A stretch of 64,000 bases of DNA from Cytobacillus oceanisediminis (GCF_004366035.1 NZ_SOEE01000012.1:1-64000); one strand, 5' to 3'; positions 1-8,450 are shown, counted from the first letter of the stretch. The notes: generated by a model from the letters alone, not told the origin. Translations and numbers: made by a program.

Positions 1-80
1 TCCCATCTGTCCGCTCGACTTGCATGTATTAGGCACGCCGCCAGCGTTCGTCCTGAGCCAGGATCAAACTCTCCATATAA
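1..80 (-). rRNA. rrs: 16S ribosomal RNA, 5' end only
   Basis: Read on the minus strand, this begins with the conserved 16S start (GAGAGTTTGATCCTGGCTC, then GACGAACGCTGGCGGC and CATGCAAGTCGAGC). Only about the first 80 bases are present; the gene runs off the left edge. The V1 stretch just before the edge (GCGGACAGATGGGA) resembles that of Cytobacillus oceanisediminis-type bacilli as I remember it. The exact mature 5' end is estimated by analogy with B. subtilis. Confidence 0.97.
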
Positions 81-144
81 GAGTTGATTAAGCTCATAAG
101 TTGTCTTTTCAAAAAAGACTAAAGAATTAACGTTGACGTTTCTG

Positions 145-166
145 TTTTGTTTAGTTTTCAAAGAAC
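145..166 (-). promoter_or_regulatory. rrn leader boxA-like antitermination element
   Basis: On the minus strand the leader contains TTCTTTGAAAACTAAACAAA, the usual Bacillus boxA-type leader motif found upstream of 16S, where NusB/S10 antitermination complexes load. It lies between the promoters (204-354) and the start of 16S, as expected. Confidence 0.7.
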
Positions 167-203
167 TAATGCGATAACTTCTTTCGAAGTGACAACGAAA
201 TTT

Positions 204-232
204 ATCTTACCATCATCTCTTAAAGAAGTCAA
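204..232 (-). promoter_or_regulatory. rRNA operon promoter P2 (sigma-A)
   Basis: Minus-strand -35 TTGACT (227-232) and -10 TAAGAT (204-209) are separated by exactly 17 bases. Transcription runs left into the leader and the 16S gene. The tandem arrangement with the promoter at 325-354 is typical of rrn operons. Confidence 0.85.
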
Positions 233-324
233 CAATCTTTTTTTACTTTTTTCTGTTTGATGTTCAAACAGTTTGTAACTTATTTTTGCCGTCGCTGTTT
301 GAATACCTCTAAGCGACAAAAACT

Positions 325-354
325 ATCTTACAATAATTTAGGCGTAAGAGTCAA
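325..354 (-). promoter_or_regulatory. rRNA operon promoter P1 (sigma-A)
   Basis: Minus-strand -35 TTGACT (349-354) and -10 TAAGAT (325-330) with an 18-base spacer; both hexamers are identical to those of the downstream promoter at 204-232. An uninterrupted run of 16 A (363-378) lies just upstream; on the transcribed strand this is a T-run in the position of an UP element. Confidence 0.8.
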
Positions 355-430
355 TACCTTTTAAAAAAAAAAAAAAAATGCATGCACAATAAATTTTTCT
401 CACATACTGCGCACATACAGTTTCTCTTCT

Positions 431-1368
431 TTAAAGAATATACCTTTTAGCCCAATCTTCAATAATGTTCAGCATTTCAGCGCTCAGTGGCTTTGAAAGA
501 CTTCCTTTATAAATTGACTTCAGCTTTATCATTGAAGTTTCTTCTTCCTGGTCTCTAAGGAGATGGTTCATCTTCGGGACATTATAGCCCTCAGCTGGGC
601 CATTCACTTTTTCAGCAAAAAGATGCACATGTTCAGGATTTACTTGAACATCCTTCTTACCGGTAATTGCAAGAACCGGGCATGTAATCGCGGCCAAATC
701 TTCTTTCATATTATATTGAAAATGCTCTCGTGCCCACTTGGCATTAATCTTTTAAATCCTTTTTTCATCACCGGCTCTTCCGATTCCATCACCTCATCAA
801 ACACCTTTCTTTGTTTGGAAGCAGCAGTTTTATGAACTTTTAAAAAACGAAGAAGAACACCATTAACCCCCTTCATCTCTTTAACTTCCTCTTCCAGCAA
901 TCTTGCTTGTAATTCAGAGGCCTTTCTTACATTATCCGCGTGACCGGCAAGCAGGATGATACCCGCAGCATCTGCCTGCCTATTAATAGGAGGAATTAAA
1001 GAGCACCCTTCGCTATGACCCAGCAGAAAAATTCTTTCAGGATTGATTTCCGGCAGCTCTTGCGCCTCCTTCACAGCGGCTATCCCATCATTAACTAAAT
1101 CCCACATTCCTGTTTCATAAAAATTACCGCCGCTCATTCCTGCTCCCCGCTTATCATATCTGAGAACCGCCACCCCAATGGAGGAAAAAAACTCAGCAAG
1201 CATCTTATAAGCATTCATCTGCATAACCTTCGCATTGCCATCCCTGTCAACTGGACCTGAGCCATGAAATATAACAACAAGAGGAAGCTTTCCTTCTGAC
1301 TCTTTCGGAAAGCTTACTGTTCCCTTTAGATTTACATCTGTATTAAAATCAATCTCACGTTCTTTCAT
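431..1368 (-). pseudogene. alpha/beta hydrolase, frameshifted
   Basis: Two adjacent minus-strand frames together make one serine hydrolase of about 310 residues. The upstream part (to about 755) has the oxyanion region VVIFHGSGPVDRDG, the nucleophile motif GHSEG and the strand LRYDKRGAGMSGG. The downstream part resumes with KINAKWAREHF and carries ITGKKDVQV (acid region) and the catalytic His in NHLLRD. The frames join if one base is added to the T-run at 750-753, so a single-base loss in a homopolymer explains the break. It may be a true pseudogene or a sequencing error. Function would be an esterase or peptidase of the DLH/BAAT-like group; the substrate cannot be told. Confidence 0.8.
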
Positions 1369-1496
1369 TATTCAGCACCCCTTTGCAGCGACTTTACGTA
1401 TGAGACGTTTACTAATAAATATCGTTCAGTTTTTTATTAAATTTTTTAAGGCAATACTAATTGCAAATCTTATTTGCAATAGAAAGAAGGGGTTTT

Positions 1497-1823
1497 ATGC
1501 CTAAGAAAGCAGCCGCAGAAGGCAGGGATGATGCGAGCAAAAATGATATTTCAGAAAAAGCACCAAGTACAAATGAAAAAAGTGAAAATGAAGTCAGCAG
1601 GCTGAATCGGATGTTAGCTGCTGTTTTGAATTACCTATCGGATGATGAGGTGGAAGAAATCGATATCGAGTATTTGCTTGCAAATACGGAAGGCCTTCGG
1701 GAATGGTGGGATCGATATAGGGAAAATAACAAGAAACAAATCGAGGAAGAAATAAAGAAATCACTTGGCTCATTATCGCTTGAGGAGCTTGAGAGTATTC
1801 GAGAACAGATAAAGACTAAATAG
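1497..1823 (+). CDS. small charged protein of unknown function
   Basis: 108 residues when started at ATG 1497, which follows the purine-rich AGAAAGAAGGGG; an upstream in-frame start at 1461 has no ribosome site. The N-terminal 40 residues are low-complexity and charged (K/E/N/S-rich). The rest reads as acidic amphipathic helices with a conserved-looking core LREWWDRYRENNKKQI and ends in a coiled-coil-like segment LSLEELESIREQI. No catalytic motif, signal peptide or membrane segment. It stands alone and ends at a shared terminator at 1838-1879. I do not recognise the family. Confidence 0.65.
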   Translation: MPKKAAAEGRDDASKNDISEKAPSTNEKSENEVSRLNRMLAAVLNYLSDDEVEEIDIEYLLANTEGLREWWDRYRENNKKQIEEEIKKSLGSLSLEELESIREQIKTK

Positions 1824-1837
1824 CTCTGTCAAATAAA

Positions 1838-1879
1838 AAAGACTCGTTTGCCTTAAGCACACGAGTCTTTGTTTTTTTA
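1838..1879. terminator. bidirectional terminator
   Basis: A 10-bp stem AAAGACTCGT/ACGAGTCTTT (1838-1847 and 1861-1870) is followed by GTTTTTTT on the plus strand and preceded by AAATAAA, giving a U-tract on the minus strand. It ends the plus-strand small gene and the convergent ytcD transcript. Confidence 0.85.
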
Positions 1880-2206
1880 TTGTTCTAAAAGCTCTCCGCC
1901 TGTTAATTCAATATGTCCTTCCCCCCAATTGCACATTGCATCCAGAATTGGGCGGAGTGACCATCCGTAATCTGTTAATGAATAGACAACCTTAGGAGGA
2001 ACTTGATCAAAAACAGCACGGTTTACAACGCCATCCGCTTCAAGCTCGCGCAGCTGCTGAGTCAGCATTTTTTGTGTAATCCCAGGCATTAGCCGCTTAA
2101 GCTCGCTAGTTCGCTTTTCACCTTTAATTAAATGACACATGATTACAACTTTCCACTTACCGCCAATCACATCTAATGTAGCTTCCACCGGAATATTGTA
2201 AGCCAA
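1877..2206 (-). CDS. ytcD: HxlR/DUF24-family transcriptional regulator
   Basis: 109 residues, the usual length of the HxlR (DUF24) winged-helix family. The signature is visible from the start: [15 protein letters not shown], then the recognition region [21 protein letters not shown] and the wing [13 protein letters not shown]. Start is TTG at 2206 with AGGGGGG seven bases upstream. It is divergent from an MFS and an aldo/keto reductase gene, the same set as B. subtilis ytcD/ytbD/ytbE. Two near-identical 30-bp operator candidates fill the shared region (2245-2274, 2354-2383). A Cys in the first helix (IMCHL) is the position used for redox sensing in YodB/HypR-type members; redox sensing here is inference. 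Confidence 0.88.
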   Translation of the reverse strand: MAYNIPVEATLDVIGGKWKVVIMCHLIKGEKRTSELKRLMPGITQKMLTQQLRELEADGVVNRAVFDQVPPKVVYSLTDYGWSLRPILDAMCNWGEGHIELTGGELLEQ

Positions 2207-2244
2207 ACTCCTTCCCCCCTCTGTTTGATAGGCACAAAAAAGTA

Positions 2245-2274
2245 CCTACATTACTTTAAAGTACGTACTGTTCA
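2245..2274. promoter_or_regulatory. operator copy 1 of ytcD-ytbD region
   Basis: A 30-bp element containing the perfect palindrome TACTTTAAAGTA followed directly by ACGTACT. It recurs with two mismatches at 2354-2383. It lies 39 bases upstream of the ytcD start, where autoregulation would be expected. Known DUF24 boxes (YodB, CatR) are also TAC/GTA-type palindromes. Confidence 0.75.
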
Positions 2275-2353
2275 TTTTGAATTATGCCATCCATAATAGC
2301 ATAAGGAAGCATAAAACAAAATGGTGAAATTGACCATAAGTTACTTTCTAGTG

Positions 2354-2383
2354 CCTGCATTACTTTAAAGTACGTACTATTCA
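2354..2383. promoter_or_regulatory. operator copy 2 of ytcD-ytbD region
   Basis: Same 30-bp element as 2245-2274, same orientation, 28 of 30 identical, including TACTTTAAAGTA and ACGTACT. It lies about 107 bases before ytbD, so this copy probably controls the ytbD-ytbE operon. Confidence 0.75.
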
Positions 2384-2489
2384 CCATGTTTGGAATGCTC
2401 CATAATATCTTTCATTAAGACTGAATGACCAAGGCGCCTGGCTATGATGTCTTTGCTCCACCCCATACTTTAAATATAAGGAGGATTCA

Positions 2490-3704
2490 TTGCCAATGAG
2501 TTCTATTGCTATAAATGCACAAAAAGAAAAAGGCGGCACTCCTGCCCTGCTTGCACTCGCAATCAGCGCATTCGGAATTGGCACCACAGAGTTTGTGCCT
2601 GTTGGGCTGCTGTCGACCATTTCAGGTGATTTAGGAATTTCCATTACATTGGCCGGTTTATTGATTTCCGGCTATGCCATGGGAGTTGCCATTGGCGCAC
2701 CTGTACTAACTGCTTTGACCAGTAAAATGAACAGAAAGTCTCTGCTCATGTCATTAATGATTTTGTTTATCATCGGAAATTCCGTTGCAGCCCTGTCCAC
2801 CTCTTTTTCACTTTTGCTGGCTGCACGATTCATTACAGCTTTTTCACACGGCATCTTTTTCTCAATCGGCTCGACCATTGCCGCTGATTTAGTTCCTGAG
2901 AACAAACGCGCCAGCGCAATAGCCTTTATGTTCACTGGTTTGACTGTCGCAACCGTAACAGGTGTACCTCTCGGAACGTTTATCGGGCAGACATTTGGCT
3001 GGAGAGCCACATTCTCGGGAGTAGCGCTGCTTGGAGTAATTGGAATTATCGCCAGCGCCATTCTTGTTCCCAAAAACCTTAAACAAGCACCAGCTTCTAA
3101 GTTCAGTGAACAGCTGAAAATTCTAAGCAGCGGAAAACTGCTTTTAGCTTTTAGCATAACCGCATTGGGATATGGCGGAACGTTCGTTGCTTTTACCTAC
3201 CTGACTCCGCTTCTCGAAGATGTAACAGGATTTAGTCCAAAATGGGTCAGCATCATTCTGCTTGCTTACGGAGTGGCCGTGGCAATAGGCAATGTCCTTG
3301 GCGGAAAGGCTTCTGACAAGGATCCATTAAATGCATTGTTTTGGATGTTCACTCTGCAAGCCATTATTCTTGGCGTGCTTACCTTTGCAGCACCTTTTAA
3401 AATTCTTGGTCTTGCTGCTATTTTCCTAATGGGCTTATTTGCTTTCATGAATGTGCCGGGCCTTCAAATTCTGGTGGTGAACCTGGCTGAGAAATATGTC
3501 CCTTCTGCTGTCAATGTTGCTTCAGCATTAAATATCGCGGCTTTTAACATCGGAATTGCTATCGGCTCATTTGTTGGCGGACTGATCGTCAACTCTATCG
3601 GCTTAATTCACACACCGTGGATTGGCGGAGTAATGGTGCTTGGGGCCGTATTTCTGACGGGATGGCTAAAAAAACTTGAGAAACAAAGCAAACAAACTAA
3701 TTAA
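2490..3704 (+). CDS. ytbD: MFS transporter, DHA1 family (YtbD-like)
   Basis: About 400 residues with 12 hydrophobic segments, the full length of a DHA1 drug:proton antiporter of the AraJ/YtbD branch. It begins GIGTTEFVPVGLL, the hallmark of this branch, has the loop motif TSKMNRKSLL after TM2 and the motif-C-like GVPLGTFIGQ in TM5. Start is uncertain: TTG at 2490 is 5 bases from AAGGAGG (2478-2484) and ATG at 2496 is 11 bases away. It is followed after 12 bases by ytbE, so both are one operon under the HxlR regulator. Substrate unknown; efflux is inferred from the family. Confidence 0.88.
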   Translation: MPMSSIAINAQKEKGGTPALLALAISAFGIGTTEFVPVGLLSTISGDLGISITLAGLLISGYAMGVAIGAPVLTALTSKMNRKSLLMSLMILFIIGNSVAALSTSFSLLLAARFITAFSHGIFFSIGSTIAADLVPENKRASAIAFMFTGLTVATVTGVPLGTFIGQTFGWRATFSGVALLGVIGIIASAILVPKNLKQAPASKFSEQLKILSSGKLLLAFSITALGYGGTFVAFTYLTPLLEDVTGFSPKWVSIILLAYGVAVAIGNVLGGKASDKDPLNALFWMFTLQAIILGVLTFAAPFKILGLAAIFLMGLFAFMNVPGLQILVVNLAEKYVPSAVNVASALNIAAFNIGIAIGSFVGGLIVNSIGLIHTPWIGGVMVLGAVFLTGWLKKLEKQSKQTN

Positions 3705-3716
3705 GGAGTGTCTTAT

Positions 3717-4550
3717 ATGAATAATCTATCTTTATCTAGTACTGCAGTACTTGCAAATGGAGTTAAAATGCCCAAGGTTGGACTTGGCGTATTTAAAGTG
3801 GAAAAGGAAGAAGAGCTAATAACCGCTGTTAAATCAGCAATTGAAATTGGATATAGAAGCATCGATACAGCTTCCATCTACGGCAACGAGGAATGGGTGG
3901 GAGAAGCCATCCGCCAGTCTGGCATTAATAGAGAAGAACTCTTTATCACTTCAAAAGTCTGGAATTCCGACCAGGGCTATGAAGCAGCACTCAAGGCGTT
4001 TAACACCTCATTGGAGAAAATGGGACTTGAATATCTTGACCTTTATTTGATCCATTGGCCTGTGGAGGGAAAATACACAGAAACCTGGAGAGCACTGGAA
4101 GACTTATATAAAGAAGGTAAAATCAAAACCATCGGCGTCAGCAACTTTCAAATCCGCCATTTAGAAAGTCTATTGAAAACAGCTGAGATCAAACCAATGA
4201 TTAATCAAATTGAATTGCATCCTAAATTGGCCCAAACTGATCTCCGCGCCTTTGCAGCCAAATATGATATGCACATTGAAGCGTGGGCTCCACTAATGCA
4301 GGGCGGATTATTTGAAAATGAGATTCTGAAGAAACTGGCTGAAAAACATGGAAAATCCATTGCACAAATTGTCCTAAGGTGGCACCTGCAAAACAGTATT
4401 ATTGTCATCCCTAAGTCAACAAAACCTCATCGCATCAAAGAAAATGCAGATTTATTTGATTTTGAACTATCTCAGCAGGACATGGAATTGATTGATTCCT
4501 TAGATGAACATTTACGCGTTGGACCAGATCCTGACAACTTTGATTTTTAA
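3717..4550 (+). CDS. ytbE: aldo/keto reductase (YtbE-like)
   Basis: 277 residues, a complete AKR (beta/alpha)8 barrel. The catalytic tetrad is visible as Asp50 and Tyr55 (IDTASIYGNEE), Lys80 (ITSKVW) and His113 (LIHWP). The NADPH-binding signature IVIPKSTKPHRIKEN is near the C-terminus. ATG 3717 is chosen over GTG 3708 because AAGGAG lies eight bases before it. B. subtilis YtbE is a close family member acting on methylglyoxal-type and aromatic aldehydes. Co-transcription with an efflux pump and an HxlR regulator suggests response to a reactive carbonyl or quinone; that is inference. Confidence 0.9.
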   Translation: MNNLSLSSTAVLANGVKMPKVGLGVFKVEKEEELITAVKSAIEIGYRSIDTASIYGNEEWVGEAIRQSGINREELFITSKVWNSDQGYEAALKAFNTSLEKMGLEYLDLYLIHWPVEGKYTETWRALEDLYKEGKIKTIGVSNFQIRHLESLLKTAEIKPMINQIELHPKLAQTDLRAFAAKYDMHIEAWAPLMQGGLFENEILKKLAEKHGKSIAQIVLRWHLQNSIIVIPKSTKPHRIKENADLFDFELSQQDMELIDSLDEHLRVGPDPDNFDF

Positions 4551-4561
4551 ATAAAAGAGAC

Positions 4562-4592
4562 GAGGAGCTGCAAGCTCCTCATCCCCTTTTAT
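4562..4592. terminator. bidirectional terminator
   Basis: Stem GAGGAGCT/AGCTCCTC with a 3-base loop (4562-4580), then CCCCTTTTATTT. It separates ytbE from the convergent kinase gene. Confidence 0.75.
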
Positions 4593-4596
4593 TTGT

Positions 4597-6240
4597 TTAA
4601 CGAATTGTCTGCCTTAAAAGCGGCAATGTGATCTCTATTAAAGTACCTTCACCAATCTTGCTTTGATATACGATGCTGCCATGATGCTGCTTAATGATCT
4701 TATGGCAAATCATAAGTCCCAGACCAGTCCCTTTTTCTTTTAATGTATAAAAAGGTTCTCCAAGTCTCGGCAGAAATTCGTCAGGTATTCCGCACCCCTG
4801 ATCCTGAAAGGAGACAATGCATTCCCCTTCATTATTATCCTTGAGGGAAATCTCAATATCCCCTCCTTTTTCCATAGCCTCCATGGCGTTTTTTATGATA
4901 TTCAAAAAAACCTGCTTGATTTGATTTTTTTCACATGATATCAAAAAATCACCATCTGCAAAATTCAGCTTGAACTGGATACCGTTCATATTTGCCTGCG
5001 GGGATAATAACTCGACTGTATTCTCTATAATTTCCGTTAACTTAGCCGTGTCCATTTGAATGGCCTGCGGTTTTCCAAGCGTAAGCATTTCAGTGGTAAT
5101 ATTTTCAATTCGCGCCAATTCACTAAGCAGCAATCCATTTATTTGGCTATTGCCGCTCTTATAAAGCTGCAGGAACCCTTTGATGGTTGTAAGCGGGTTT
5201 CTGATTTCATGAGCAACCCCGGCTGCGAGCTCCCCGACAATCGATAGTTTCTCAGACTGCAAAAGAAATTCCTCTGCTTTTTTCCGCTCAGAAATATCCC
5301 TGCTGATCATGACAACATGCTCGATTACACCATTTTCGCCCTCAACCGGCATACACCGTGACTCAAATTCAATCCAATGGCCTTCTCTGTGTTTTAGGCG
5401 AAACTCCATTGCCATTCGCTCATTATTTTCGAATATCCTTTCTATGCCTGCCTGAAAATTTTCCGCTTCATCTGGATGAATAACAAAATCCACTTCCATA
5501 TTTTGCAGTTCCGCTGCTTCACATCCTAATGCAAACTCATGAGACGGAGATAAATAACTCAAACTGCGATCCCTGTCCATCACCGCAATTAAGTCTGATG
5601 TATTTTCAGCGATCAGCCGGTATTTAGACTCACTTTCTTCCAGCGTCTTTTCCATCCGTTTTTTTTCTGTGATGATTCGTATTAATCGTTCATAGGATTC
5701 AATCAGCAAACTCCCAACAATGACACCAAGCCCCACAAACAGAATATATTGCAGATGAAAAATAGGGCTGTCCCTAAAAACGTTAAAAATGATCGGTACC
5801 GTTATAATATAAATGACACAATATACACCATATAATATGGCCGTTTTTCTAACCGCCTTAAGGTGGCGGCTATATCTATGTACGACTGTAAAAGCAATCA
5901 AAATAAGCGATAATCCTATTATGGCTGGCAGCCAATTCTCACTGATTACCAGCCTTGATACAAGGGCAATTATTCCGGTAATAAACCCTGCTCCTGGCCC
6001 CAAATAGGAAAATACCAAAATCAGAATGGCGTAACGAATATCATAGGAATAACCCTGCTCCTTAAAAGATATACCCACAAGAATGGCAGAAATAATTCCT
6101 GCATACAGGCCGCCCAAAAGATGCAGATCCTTAAGCGGTTTATGACTGATAAACGAGCGTAGAATTAAAGGCACACTGACCAATAATGAAAAAATGGAGA
6201 GATTAACAATGTAGTCTAATAGTATCAAGGAGGCTCCCAC
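4597..6240 (-). CDS. orphan membrane sensor histidine kinase (5TMR-LYT, PAS)
   Basis: 547 residues. Residues 1-185 hold six or so membrane segments of the 5TM-5TMR_LYT type seen in LytS and KinB. A PAS domain follows (about 195-320), then HisKA with the H-box GVAHEIRNPLTTIKGF (about 340), and a HATPase domain with N-box NIIKNAMEAMEKGG, G1 DQGCGIPDEF and G2 KGTGLGLMI. The H-box and ATPase class are those of sporulation kinases (KinA-E), which phosphorylate Spo0F and need no adjacent regulator; none is present here. A role in sporulation phosphorelay is therefore plausible but inferred. Start GTG 6240 lacks a convincing ribosome site, so a slightly downstream start is possible. Confidence 0.85.
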   Translation of the reverse strand: MGASLILLDYIVNLSIFSLLVSVPLILRSFISHKPLKDLHLLGGLYAGIISAILVGISFKEQGYSYDIRYAILILVFSYLGPGAGFITGIIALVSRLVISENWLPAIIGLSLILIAFTVVHRYSRHLKAVRKTAILYGVYCVIYIITVPIIFNVFRDSPIFHLQYILFVGLGVIVGSLLIESYERLIRIITEKKRMEKTLEESESKYRLIAENTSDLIAVMDRDRSLSYLSPSHEFALGCEAAELQNMEVDFVIHPDEAENFQAGIERIFENNERMAMEFRLKHREGHWIEFESRCMPVEGENGVIEHVVMISRDISERKKAEEFLLQSEKLSIVGELAAGVAHEIRNPLTTIKGFLQLYKSGNSQINGLLLSELARIENITTEMLTLGKPQAIQMDTAKLTEIIENTVELLSPQANMNGIQFKLNFADGDFLISCEKNQIKQVFLNIIKNAMEAMEKGGDIEISLKDNNEGECIVSFQDQGCGIPDEFLPRLGEPFYTLKEKGTGLGLMICHKIIKQHHGSIVYQSKIGEGTLIEITLPLLRQTIR

Positions 6241-6344
6241 CTATATTGAGAAATTCTTAATATTCTTTCTTTATCATAAACCAGAGGTGGTGACCTTTCC
6301 ACTACTATTTTAGAGCCCTCTAAAGGATATGCCAGAACTGATTT

Positions 6345-6380
6345 AAAAAGGGCCCATCCCTGGAAGGATAGGCCCTTTTT
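6345..6380. terminator. bidirectional terminator
   Basis: Stem AAAAAGGGCC/GGCCCTTTTT with inner pairing ATCC/GGAT (6345-6380). On the minus strand it ends the padR-HAAS-phnA-type operon directly after the stop at 6383. Confidence 0.85.
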
Positions 6381-6382
6381 CG

Positions 6383-6724
6383 TTACACTTTCTTCACAAA
6401 CTCCGACTTCAGCTTCATGGCTCCAAAGCCATCGATCTTACAGTCAATATCATGGTCCCCACCGACGAGGCGAATATTTTTCACCTTGGTTCCAATCTTA
6501 ATAACAGAAGAAGTGCCTTTCACTTTAAGATCTTTAATGACTGATACTGTATCTCCATCAGTTAGTACATTTCCATTAGAATCCTTAATCACCTTTTCGT
6601 CTTCAAGACTGTTGGTTTCGGATTCAGCTGTCCACTCATATGCACACACAGGACATACAAAGAGCAGCCCGTCCTCGTACGTATACTCTGAACTGCATTT
6701 CGGGCAATTTGGCAAGCTAGACAT
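6383..6724 (-). CDS. PhnA/YjdM-family zinc-ribbon protein
   Basis: 113 residues from ATG 6724, which has GGAGG eight bases upstream and sits one base after the stop of the preceding gene; the longer reading from 6739 would bury that ribosome site. An N-terminal zinc ribbon ([21 protein letters not shown]) is followed by the PhnA domain ([23 protein letters not shown]). The E. coli homologue was named for phosphonate utilisation but is not part of C-P lyase, and its true role is not established. Last gene of an operon with a PadR regulator and a HAAS membrane protein. Confidence 0.85.
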   Translation of the reverse strand: MSSLPNCPKCSSEYTYEDGLLFVCPVCAYEWTAESETNSLEDEKVIKDSNGNVLTDGDTVSVIKDLKVKGTSSVIKIGTKVKNIRLVGGDHDIDCKIDGFGAMKLKSEFVKKV

Positions 6725-6725
6725 T

Positions 6726-7499
6726 TCATTTTCCTCCATTGTTAAGCATTTTTTTCCGTTTAGCCATGAATACGAATATCATGACCGCCGCTATAATAAC
6801 GAATGCTATAACAGTATATAAGATATATGTTGGATCTTCATTCACATCCTGTGGAATAAACCGATTGGCAATAGGTCCCACAGATATACACAGAGGAATT
6901 ATAACCGTAAACCATGTTTTTGTATAAATAGCAGAAACAATAAATATAACCGCACAAACTGCCACAATTACATTATTCTGAAAGGGTGTTGCTGTAAAAA
7001 CCGGTTCAAAACCCTGTTTCTGATTCCAAAGCAACAACATAACCATTAAGCCTGTTACAGCAACGCCAGCTCCTAAAAGAAGAACTGCACTCCACTTGGA
7101 ATGAAGAAATTTAGGAAGCACTCTGAAAATCAGAACACCATAACCTCCGACTGCAATTACTCCTGCGGTGATAGCGATCCAAAGTGTTCCTTTGGATAAA
7201 GAAAAGTTCCCTTCAATTGCAGGACCTATGCTGACATAAGCTCCAAGCAAAAGGATCATCAGCGGCACCAGCCCCGCCATCTGACGATAATCGGTACTCA
7301 TTGATTCTCCGATGCTTTTCATATATTGCTTTGGGCTATCCCCGATAATATAAGACACATCCTTCCCATCGGCTTCAGCTTCCATTAAATGCACTTCAAG
7401 CTCTTCTGTTATTTCATTTATTTCATCATCATTTTTCCCTTTTGACATCAGGTAAAAACGAAGCTCTGTCAAAAACTGTTCAGACTCCTTTGAGACCAT
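6726..7499 (-). CDS. HAAS-domain membrane protein, partner of PadR regulator
   Basis: 257 residues. The N-terminus ([17 protein letters not shown]...[17 protein letters not shown]) is the HAAS/DUF1700-type helical domain that commonly accompanies PadR regulators. It is followed by about seven hydrophobic segments (residues 75-250) and a basic tail. It begins 4 bases after the end of the padR gene and its stop overlaps the ribosome site of the next gene, so the three are one operon. HAAS proteins are thought to modulate envelope or transport functions; no specific role can be read here. Confidence 0.75.
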   Translation of the reverse strand: MVSKESEQFLTELRFYLMSKGKNDDEINEITEELEVHLMEAEADGKDVSYIIGDSPKQYMKSIGESMSTDYRQMAGLVPLMILLLGAYVSIGPAIEGNFSLSKGTLWIAITAGVIAVGGYGVLIFRVLPKFLHSKWSAVLLLGAGVAVTGLMVMLLLWNQKQGFEPVFTATPFQNNVIVAVCAVIFIVSAIYTKTWFTVIIPLCISVGPIANRFIPQDVNEDPTYILYTVIAFVIIAAVMIFVFMAKRKKMLNNGGK

Positions 7500-7502
7500 T
7501 CT

Positions 7503-7832
7503 TCATATCCCCCTTTTATTCAATACATTATCAACAGATGAACTTACCTGTTCCCAGCGCCCTATAAACAGCTTCAGCTCCCGCTCGCCTTTTTCAGTTA
7601 ATGTGTAATATTTTCGTTTAGGTCCAGCTGTTGACTTTCGCAAAGTGGCACTGATCAGCCCTTCTTTTTGCATACGCAGAAGCAGCGGATAAATGGTGCC
7701 TTCGCTCAATGAGCGAAATCCATATGACTCCAATTTCGCCGCCAATTCATACCCATATATCTCCCCTTCTTTAATTATGGCTAATAAACAACCGTCCAGA
7801 ATTCCTTTTAGCATTTGCGTGGTTTCTGACAT
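7503..7832 (-). CDS. PadR-family transcriptional regulator
   Basis: 109 residues, a subfamily-2-like PadR. Winged helix with GEIYGYELAAKLESYGFRSLSEGTIYPLLLRMQKEGLI and the wing KSTAGPKRKYYTLTEKGERELK, then one C-terminal dimerisation helix. ATG 7832 is chosen because GGAGGG precedes it by ten bases; GTG 7850 is an alternative. Three CTTGTA-N-TACAAG-type boxes and a promoter lie immediately upstream (7854-7941), so autorepression of the operon is likely. Confidence 0.9.
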   Translation of the reverse strand: MSETTQMLKGILDGCLLAIIKEGEIYGYELAAKLESYGFRSLSEGTIYPLLLRMQKEGLISATLRKSTAGPKRKYYTLTEKGERELKLFIGRWEQVSSSVDNVLNKRGI

Positions 7833-7853
7833 TGACCTTACTCCCTCCACTAC

Positions 7854-7866
7854 CTTGTATTACAAG
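7854..7866. promoter_or_regulatory. PadR operator box 1
   Basis: Perfect palindrome CTTGTA-T-TACAAG, 22 bases upstream of the padR start and downstream of the promoter -10. One of three related boxes at this locus. Confidence 0.7.
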
Positions 7867-7888
7867 ATAATCACCTGCAGTTAAATAC

Positions 7889-7901
7889 CTTGCAATACAA
7901 G
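7889..7901. promoter_or_regulatory. PadR operator box 2
   Basis: CTTGCA-A-TACAAG, one half-site substitution from box 1; lies just downstream of the -10 element on the minus strand (transcribed region). Confidence 0.65.
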
Positions 7902-7911
7902 ATATATACTT

Positions 7912-7941
7912 ACTATACCTATCACTATATTGTATTGCAAG
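7912..7941 (-). promoter_or_regulatory. padR operon promoter with operator box 3 on the -35
   Basis: Minus-strand -35 TTGCAA (7935-7940) and -10 TATAGT (7912-7917) with a 17-base spacer. Box 3 (7929-7941, CTTGCA-A-TACAAT on the minus strand) covers the -35, so a bound regulator would block polymerase. Confidence 0.7.
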
Positions 7942-7950
7942 GTATTTCTG

Positions 7951-8337
7951 TAAAAAACAGGTAATTTTTTTACTTTATTTAATCAAACGTTTGATTGAAC
8001 TCTTTTTACTGCCATATCGATTGTTTTTACCCAAAGAGGGAATAATAAGTTAATGTGGACCAGTGCCTGATCATTGGCCGCCGTTTTATCCAACTGCTTA
8101 AACACATTCTCAATTATAAACTTAAATCTCATATTAGTTGAGATTGATACAGGCAAAAAAAGGGTAATTAAAACAAGGAAGAGTTATACTGTATTCAAGG
8201 AGATCAAGGCTGTTTTGAAAGTTCCATTCCGTACTGATTTGACCCTAAAAAAAGCGTAATTAAACTTTGGTGTCTTATCCTGTCATTAAAGTTTCCGCCC
8301 TTCAACCGAAAAGGATCAAAATTTCACAGCTTTTCCC
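7951..8337. other. spacer without supported gene
   Basis: About 390 bases between the divergent padR operon and ahpC. It holds one copy of the dispersed palindrome (7981-7996). A 61-codon open frame at 8074-8259 has no ribosome site and no recognisable sequence, so I do not call it. Confidence 0.6.
7981..7996. repeat. dispersed 16-bp palindrome, copy 1
   Basis: Exact AATCAAACGTTTGATT. Intergenic, between the padR operon and ahpC. See the finding on the seven copies. Confidence 0.9.
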
Positions 8338-8391
8338 TTGACAAAAAATATATCGTATATGATAATTATTACCGAATTAGAATTATTATTA
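8338..8391 (+). promoter_or_regulatory. ahpC promoter with PerR boxes
   Basis: -35 TTGACA (8338-8343), 17-base spacer, -10 GATAAT (8361-8366). A PerR-type box TTAGAATTATTATTA (8377-8391) matches the B. subtilis consensus TTATAATTATTATAA at 13 of 15, and a weaker second one overlaps the -10 (TGATAATTATTA at about 8360). Peroxide derepression of ahpCF by PerR is known in Bacillus. Confidence 0.85.
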
Positions 8392-8408
8392 AATAGTTCG
8401 CTATTTAA
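8389..8408 (+). other. 5'-UTR stem-loop before ahpC
   Basis: Perfect 8-bp stem TTAAATAG/CTATTTAA closing a TTCG loop, in the predicted leader about 43 bases before the ahpC start. It could act as a 5' mRNA stabiliser; that is inference. Confidence 0.5.
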
Positions 8409-8450
8409 TTAATAATCATATCACTCAACCATTTAAGGAGGAATTTTATC

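Noticed and set aside
8074-8259. 61-codon open frame upstream of ahpC
   Set aside because: No ribosome site, no recognisable pattern, AT-rich decayed-looking sequence.
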